The notes under the pieces are model-generated. The model was not told the DNA's origin and did no database searches. It saw only the letters and a program-made list of their open reading frames with translations. Of a stretch of DNA of 49,331 bases, positions 46,093-49,331 are shown one piece after another. Within the stretch, counting starts at the first letter, position 1. Each line of letters opens with the position of its first letter. A program made the position numbers and the translations under genes. The DNA lies in NCBI GenBank assembly GCA_947448745.1, contig CANFOQ010000019.1, positions 1 to 49,331 of the forward strand. The letters are read 5' to 3'. This DNA comes from Comamonadaceae bacterium. Its GTDB lineage: Bacteria > Pseudomonadota > Gammaproteobacteria > Burkholderiales > Burkholderiaceae_C.

Positions 46093-47886
46093 TTAAGCGT
46101 TGTTGAATTGCAGCGCCGCCAAGCTGGCGTACAAGCCGCCCTTGGCGATCAACGCTGCATGGTTGCCTTGCTCCACCAAGTGGCCGTGGTCCAACACCCA
46201 AATCACATCAGCTTGCTGCACCGTGGCCAAGCGGTGCGCAATCACCAGGGTGGTGCGGCCTTGCATGGCGGTCTCTAAAGCAGCTTGCACCATGCGTTCA
46301 CTGTGCGCGTCCAAGGCGCTGGTGGCCTCATCCAGCAACAGCAGCGGCGGGTTTTTCAACATGGCGCGGGCAATTGCAATCCGTTGCCGTTGGCCACCCG
46401 ACAAACGCACACCGCGTTCGCCCAAAAAGGTGTCATAGCCCTGCGGCAATTCGACGATGAACTCATCTGCAAACGCGGCTTTGGCAGCGGCCAACACCTC
46501 GGCATCCGAGGCCTGGGGGCGGCCATAGCGGATGTTGTCCATCGCCGTGCCCGAAAAAATCACGGGCTCTTGCGGCACGATGCCAATGCGCGAACGCAGG
46601 TCGTGCAAAGCCATGTCGTTGATGTTGACGCCGTCCAACAAAATCTGACCGGCTTGCGGGTCGTGAAAGCGCAGCAGCAAACCAAACAAGGTGGTTTTGC
46701 CCGCGCCACTGGGGCCGACCACGGCCACGGTTTGGCCGGGTTGAATGACGCCACTCAAGCCAGACAAGGCCAGGGTTTGCGGCCGCGAGGGGTAATGAAA
46801 ATCCAAGCCCTGCATGGCGACCGATGAACCTTGCGCTGGCCACGGTGCTTGCAAGGGCGCAGCAGGTGAACGGATGTCCGAGCGGGTGTGCAAGAGTTCC
46901 ATCAGGCGCTCGGTGGCACCAGCGGCACGCAGCAAATCGCCATAGACCTCGCCCAGCACGGCAAAGGCACTGGCCAACAAAATCACATACACCACGGTTT
47001 GGCCCAATTCACCCGCACTCATGGTGCCGTCGCGCACAGCCAACGTGCCTTGGTACAAGCCCCACAGCAGCGCAGCACTGCTAGCCAAAATGATGAAACC
47101 CACCAAGGCCGAGCGGGCCCGGGCGCGGCGCAAAGAGGTGCTGACCGCTTGCTGGGTCGAGTCGGTGAAGCGCTGGGCTTCGCGAGTTTCAGCGGTGTAA
47201 CTTTGCACCACGGGGATGGCGTTCAACACCTCGGCGGCCATGGCACTGGCATCGGCCACACGGTCTTGGCTGGCGCGTGACAACTTGCGCACACGCCGCC
47301 CCAAGGTCATGCTGGGCCAGACCACCAGCACCAACAAGGCAATCACTTGCAGCATCAGCATCGGGTGGCTGTAGACCAGCATCAACAAAGCGCCCACGCC
47401 CATCACCAGATTGCGCAAACCCATGGACAGCGACGAGCCCACCACGGTTTGCACCAGCGTGGTGTCATTCGACAGGCGGGACAGCACTTCGCCGGTTTGC
47501 GTGGTTTCAAAAAACGCTGGGCTTTGCTGCAGCACATGGCCGTACACCGCGTTGCGCACATCGGCCGTGATGCGCTCACCCAGCCAGGTGACGGTGTAAA
47601 AACGCAGCGACGAAAACACCGCCAGCGCCGCGGCCACCAAAAACAACTGGCCAAACTGCCCCGCCAAACGAGCGCCGCTGTCCGGGCCGCTCAGGCCTTG
47701 GTCAATCAGCAAGCGCAGTGCCCACGGAAACGCCAGCGTGGTGCCGGCGGCCAGCAGCAAAAACAAGCCCGCCAAGGCGATGCGGCCTTTGTAGGGTTTG
47801 ACGAAGGGCAGCAAGCCAGACAGGGATTGCGGCGAAGTGGAGGGTGCAGGGGAGGGGGTGGTCATGGGTTTCACAAGTGGGCTCAT
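46093..47886 (-). CDS. ABC exporter (MsbA/LmrA-like, fused membrane and ATPase domains)
   Basis: A 597-aa half-transporter. Six membrane segments cover about 30-325 (GRIALAGLFLLLAAGTTLAFPW at the start). The ATPase domain has Walker A VGPSGAGKTTLFGLLL, the Q-loop IGIVPQEPVIFSGT, the signature LSGGQRQRIAIARA, Walker B PLLLLDEATSALD and the H-loop VIAHRLATV. Dimerisation is expected. Lipid or multidrug export is the general family role; the substrate is unknown. The ATG at 47886 overlaps the Fic stop (ATGA); an ATG seven codons later (MTTPSPAP) is also possible. Confidence 0.93.
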   Translation of the reverse strand: MSPLVKPMTTPSPAPSTSPQSLSGLLPFVKPYKGRIALAGLFLLLAAGTTLAFPWALRLLIDQGLSGPDSGARLAGQFGQLFLVAAALAVFSSLRFYTVTWLGERITADVRNAVYGHVLQQSPAFFETTQTGEVLSRLSNDTTLVQTVVGSSLSMGLRNLVMGVGALLMLVYSHPMLMLQVIALLVLVVWPSMTLGRRVRKLSRASQDRVADASAMAAEVLNAIPVVQSYTAETREAQRFTDSTQQAVSTSLRRARARSALVGFIILASSAALLWGLYQGTLAVRDGTMSAGELGQTVVYVILLASAFAVLGEVYGDLLRAAGATERLMELLHTRSDIRSPAAPLQAPWPAQGSSVAMQGLDFHYPSRPQTLALSGLSGVIQPGQTVAVVGPSGAGKTTLFGLLLRFHDPQAGQILLDGVNINDMALHDLRSRIGIVPQEPVIFSGTAMDNIRYGRPQASDAEVLAAAKAAFADEFIVELPQGYDTFLGERGVRLSGGQRQRIAIARAMLKNPPLLLLDEATSALDAHSERMVQAALETAMQGRTTLVIAHRLATVQQADVIWVLDHGHLVEQGNHAALIAKGGLYASLAALQFNNA

Positions 47887-49031
47887 TGACTGAGCAAATC
47901 AATATAGGCCGCATAACTGTAAGTGCGGTTCTTTTTCAGGCCAGACAGTTCTTTCACCATGCCCAACTCTTCCAACAACTTGATGGCAGCGCTGGCGGTT
48001 GGGAAAGTTGTTTCCAAGATTTTGCAAACCCGATCGACGGTAAAGCGGGGCATGGTGGGGAGCATCTCAAACAAGCGGTAACTGATGGCATTGGCCTTGG
48101 GATGGGCCAACAACCGCTTTCTGTCGTTGGTCACCAAACTGGCCACCGCGACAACCGCGGCCTCGGATTGGTGCGCCGCACTTTGCACAGCTTCCAAGAA
48201 AAATTGAACCCAAGATTCCCAGTCGCCTTCGGTCCGAATGCACGACAAGCGCCGGTAGTACTCCGACTGGTGTTGTTTCAAAAAACCACTGAGGTACATC
48301 AAGGGCTCAGGCAAGAGTTGCCAATGCTCCAGCAAGATGGCAATGAGCAATCGCCCAATTCGGCCATTGCCATCCAAGTAGGGATGGATGGTTTCAAATT
48401 GGGCATGCACCAAGGCAATCCGAACCAGCACGGGCAGGTCTGCTTGGTCTGCATGGATGTAACGTTCCAGATCGGCCAACAAGCCCGGCACCAGATCCGC
48501 AGGAGGCGGCACAAAAACGGCTGTGCCTGGACGCGACCCACCAATCCAGTTTTGAGATCGGCGCAACTCGCCGGGTTGTTTGCCTGTACCACGCACCCCA
48601 TTGAGCAGCAAGCGATGGGCTTCACTCAGCAAACGCACACTGATGGGCAAGCCGGTATCGCTGCGCAGTTGTTCTTGGGCCCAGTTGAAAGCCTGCAGGT
48701 AGTTGGTCACTTCCTCCACATCATCCGTGTTGGAAATGGCCAAACCAGCTTCCTCATCAAACAAGTCGATCAACGTCGCTTGAGTCCCTTCAATCTGGGA
48801 TGTCAACAAGGCTTCTTTGCGAATGGCGCTGTAGAGCAACCATTCAACAGAGGGAACCAAACCTGCCACCGCTGACAAGCGCTGCAAGGCCGTCAAGGCT
48901 TCTTCATTCAAACGTGCCCAGATGGCAGCATCGAGCGCAGGCTCGGCAGGTGGCAAGCCATGTGGAATAAACGCTTTGACAGGCTCACCTTGGGTGGTGG
49001 AGATGGCATAAATGCCAGTGATACGAGACAT
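47883..49031 (-). CDS. Fic family protein (class II AMPylator with N-terminal inhibitory motif)
   Basis: A 382-aa Fic-domain protein, an enzyme class that transfers AMP or other nucleotide parts onto proteins. The core motif HPYLDGNGRIGR is at 216-227, with the catalytic His216. The N-terminal segment has the inhibitory motif (S/T)xxxE(G/N) as T77-SQI-E81-G82, which holds the active site closed in class II enzymes. A C-terminal winged-helix region (about 300-375, CKILETTFPTASAAIKLLEE) may bind DNA, so autoregulation is possible. The ATG at 49031 is preceded by a strong promoter and palindromes. It is co-transcribed with the ABC exporter gene. Confidence 0.92.
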   Translation of the reverse strand: MSRITGIYAISTTQGEPVKAFIPHGLPPAEPALDAAIWARLNEEALTALQRLSAVAGLVPSVEWLLYSAIRKEALLTSQIEGTQATLIDLFDEEAGLAISNTDDVEEVTNYLQAFNWAQEQLRSDTGLPISVRLLSEAHRLLLNGVRGTGKQPGELRRSQNWIGGSRPGTAVFVPPPADLVPGLLADLERYIHADQADLPVLVRIALVHAQFETIHPYLDGNGRIGRLLIAILLEHWQLLPEPLMYLSGFLKQHQSEYYRRLSCIRTEGDWESWVQFFLEAVQSAAHQSEAAVVAVASLVTNDRKRLLAHPKANAISYRLFEMLPTMPRFTVDRVCKILETTFPTASAAIKLLEELGMVKELSGLKKNRTYSYAAYIDLLSQ

Positions 49032-49060
49032 ATGAAAGCAGGCTTTGATTCGATGTCGTC

Positions 49061-49089
49061 ATATTAAAGATTTTTTTAATATGAGTCAA
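49061..49089 (-). promoter_or_regulatory. Near-consensus sigma70-type promoter of fic
   Basis: On the minus strand TTGACT (49084-49089) is followed after exactly 17 bases by TAATAT (49061-49066), a near-consensus promoter. The ATG lies 29 bases downstream of the -10. A palindrome ATATTAAA-GATTTT-TTTAATAT (49061-49082) fills the spacer and the -10, so a bound repressor would cover the promoter. Confidence 0.75.
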
Positions 49090-49094
49090 TCTTT

Positions 49095-49110
49095 TTAAAG
49101 AATTCTTTAA
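49095..49110. promoter_or_regulatory. 16-bp perfect palindrome upstream of the fic promoter
   Basis: TTAAAGAATTCTTTAA is a perfect 16-base palindrome, five bases upstream of the -35 box. Its half TTAAAGA recurs inside the promoter palindrome (49064-49070), so one protein could bind both. The winged-helix end of the Fic protein is a candidate. The symmetry is directly visible; the binding is inferred. Confidence 0.6.
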
Positions 49111-49217
49111 TTTAAAAAACTGCCAGACTTGTTGATTTCAAGGTGAACTGGCTGCTACCTGTATCAAAGGGCGTTCATCCCACCCGCTAAGATGCCCCAT
49201 CCATGAACGGCGACGCA
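49111..49217. other. Intergenic stretch without recognised feature
   Basis: About 107 bases between the fic upstream palindrome and the end of the next gene. No tRNA, small ORF with family similarity, or clear terminator was seen. Confidence 0.5.
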
Positions 49218-49331
49218 TTAAAAGTAACACCACAAACCGGTGCACACCCCAGTGGTGAGCTGGATCAGACCGTCTATCAGGCTGCCCAGCAAAAACAGCG
49301 GCAGCAACACATACATGCCAATCCAAAAACC
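49218..49331 (-). CDS. C-terminal end of an unknown membrane protein (5' part cut by window edge)
   Basis: The last 37 codons and TAA stop of a gene that enters from the right edge. The readable part is very hydrophobic (FWIGMYVLLPLFLLGSLIDG, then LIQLTTGVCTGLWCYF) and looks like one or two membrane helices. I do not recognise the family from this fragment. Another frame on the same strand is also open here but gives an arginine- and tryptophan-rich, unlikely protein, so the hydrophobic frame is preferred. Confidence 0.55.
   Translation of the reverse strand, partial: GFWIGMYVLLPLFLLGSLIDGLIQLTTGVCTGLWCYF

Noticed and set aside
46022-46096. Short plus-strand frame ending LNRYLFVATL, which looks like a protein C-terminus
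   Set aside because: No start, no similarity that I recognise, and it lies in the small gap between the ABC exporter and YbaK-type genes; probably chance.
46089-46101. ACGCTT-T-AAGCGT palindrome over the stop of the ABC exporter gene
   Set aside because: It is short and overlaps coding sequence; without a following T-run it is not a convincing terminator.

Overview
The window looks like chromosomal DNA from a betaproteobacterium of the order Burkholderiales, most likely a Comamonadaceae-type organism. The basis is the gene orders hemA-prfA-prmC-grxD, gpmA-rhodanese-grxC-secB-gpsA and ubiE-Tim44-ubiJ-ubiB, a DUF3683-type giant FAD/Fe-S oxidoreductase, and a boxR-boxCBA aerobic benzoyl-CoA cluster. 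It is gene-dense and GC-rich, with many 1-4 base stop/start overlaps. A few AT-rich intergenic islands stand out. No rRNA, tRNA, CRISPR array or intact insertion sequence was seen.

Layout. 1-3425 (minus): hemA, prfA, prmC and the 5' part of grxD (haem entry enzyme, translation termination and its methylase, Fe-S glutaredoxin). 3451-11888 (plus): a small membrane protein, a 1279-aa FAD/Fe-S oxidoreductase, a DUF971 protein, then ubiE, a Tim44-domain membrane protein, ubiJ and ubiB (ubiquinone synthesis). 11885-14774 (minus): polyamine ABC transporter genes potF, potH, potI without an ATPase gene. 14950-17791 (plus): fmdB-type zinc ribbon, DUF502 protein, aspS (a probable non-discriminating type). 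17792-21379 (plus): an AT-rich control region with a 17-bp perfect hairpin, then two tandem paralogous hybrid histidine kinases. 21487-23591 (plus): folE, a DUF429 protein, a GNAT acetyltransferase. 23549-26582 (minus): moeB/thiF-like, ctpA, gpmA. 26658-28897 (plus): rhodanese, grxC, secB, gpsA. 28894-38261 (minus): a HipA-like yjjJ, panC, panB, scpA, DUF3460, a SulP transporter, a mobA-like nucleotidyltransferase, metG, mazF-mazE. 38432-44888 (plus): mrp/apbC, boxR, boxC, boxB, boxA. 45007-45508: an orphan antitoxin and a broken ccdA-like antitoxin. 45515-49331 (minus): YbaK-like deacylase, an MsbA-type ABC exporter, a Fic protein with a well-defined promoter/operator region, and the end of an unknown membrane protein.

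The most notable observation is the kinase pair at 17948-21379. The first protein keeps all ATP-binding boxes of the kinase domain but has lost both phospho-acceptors (His to Glu168, receiver Asp to Asn451). The second keeps both acceptors (His227, Asp519) but has lost the ATP-binding boxes. Together they add up to one complete hybrid kinase, which suggests an obligate two-protein trans-phosphorylation unit born from a tandem duplication.

Other points worth a look are TGCA boxes and a compact BoxR at the box genes, a REP-like palindrome inside the box operon, a promoter/palindrome array in front of fic, decayed toxin-antitoxin debris after boxA, and a terminator-like hairpin just ahead of the secB ribosome-binding site.
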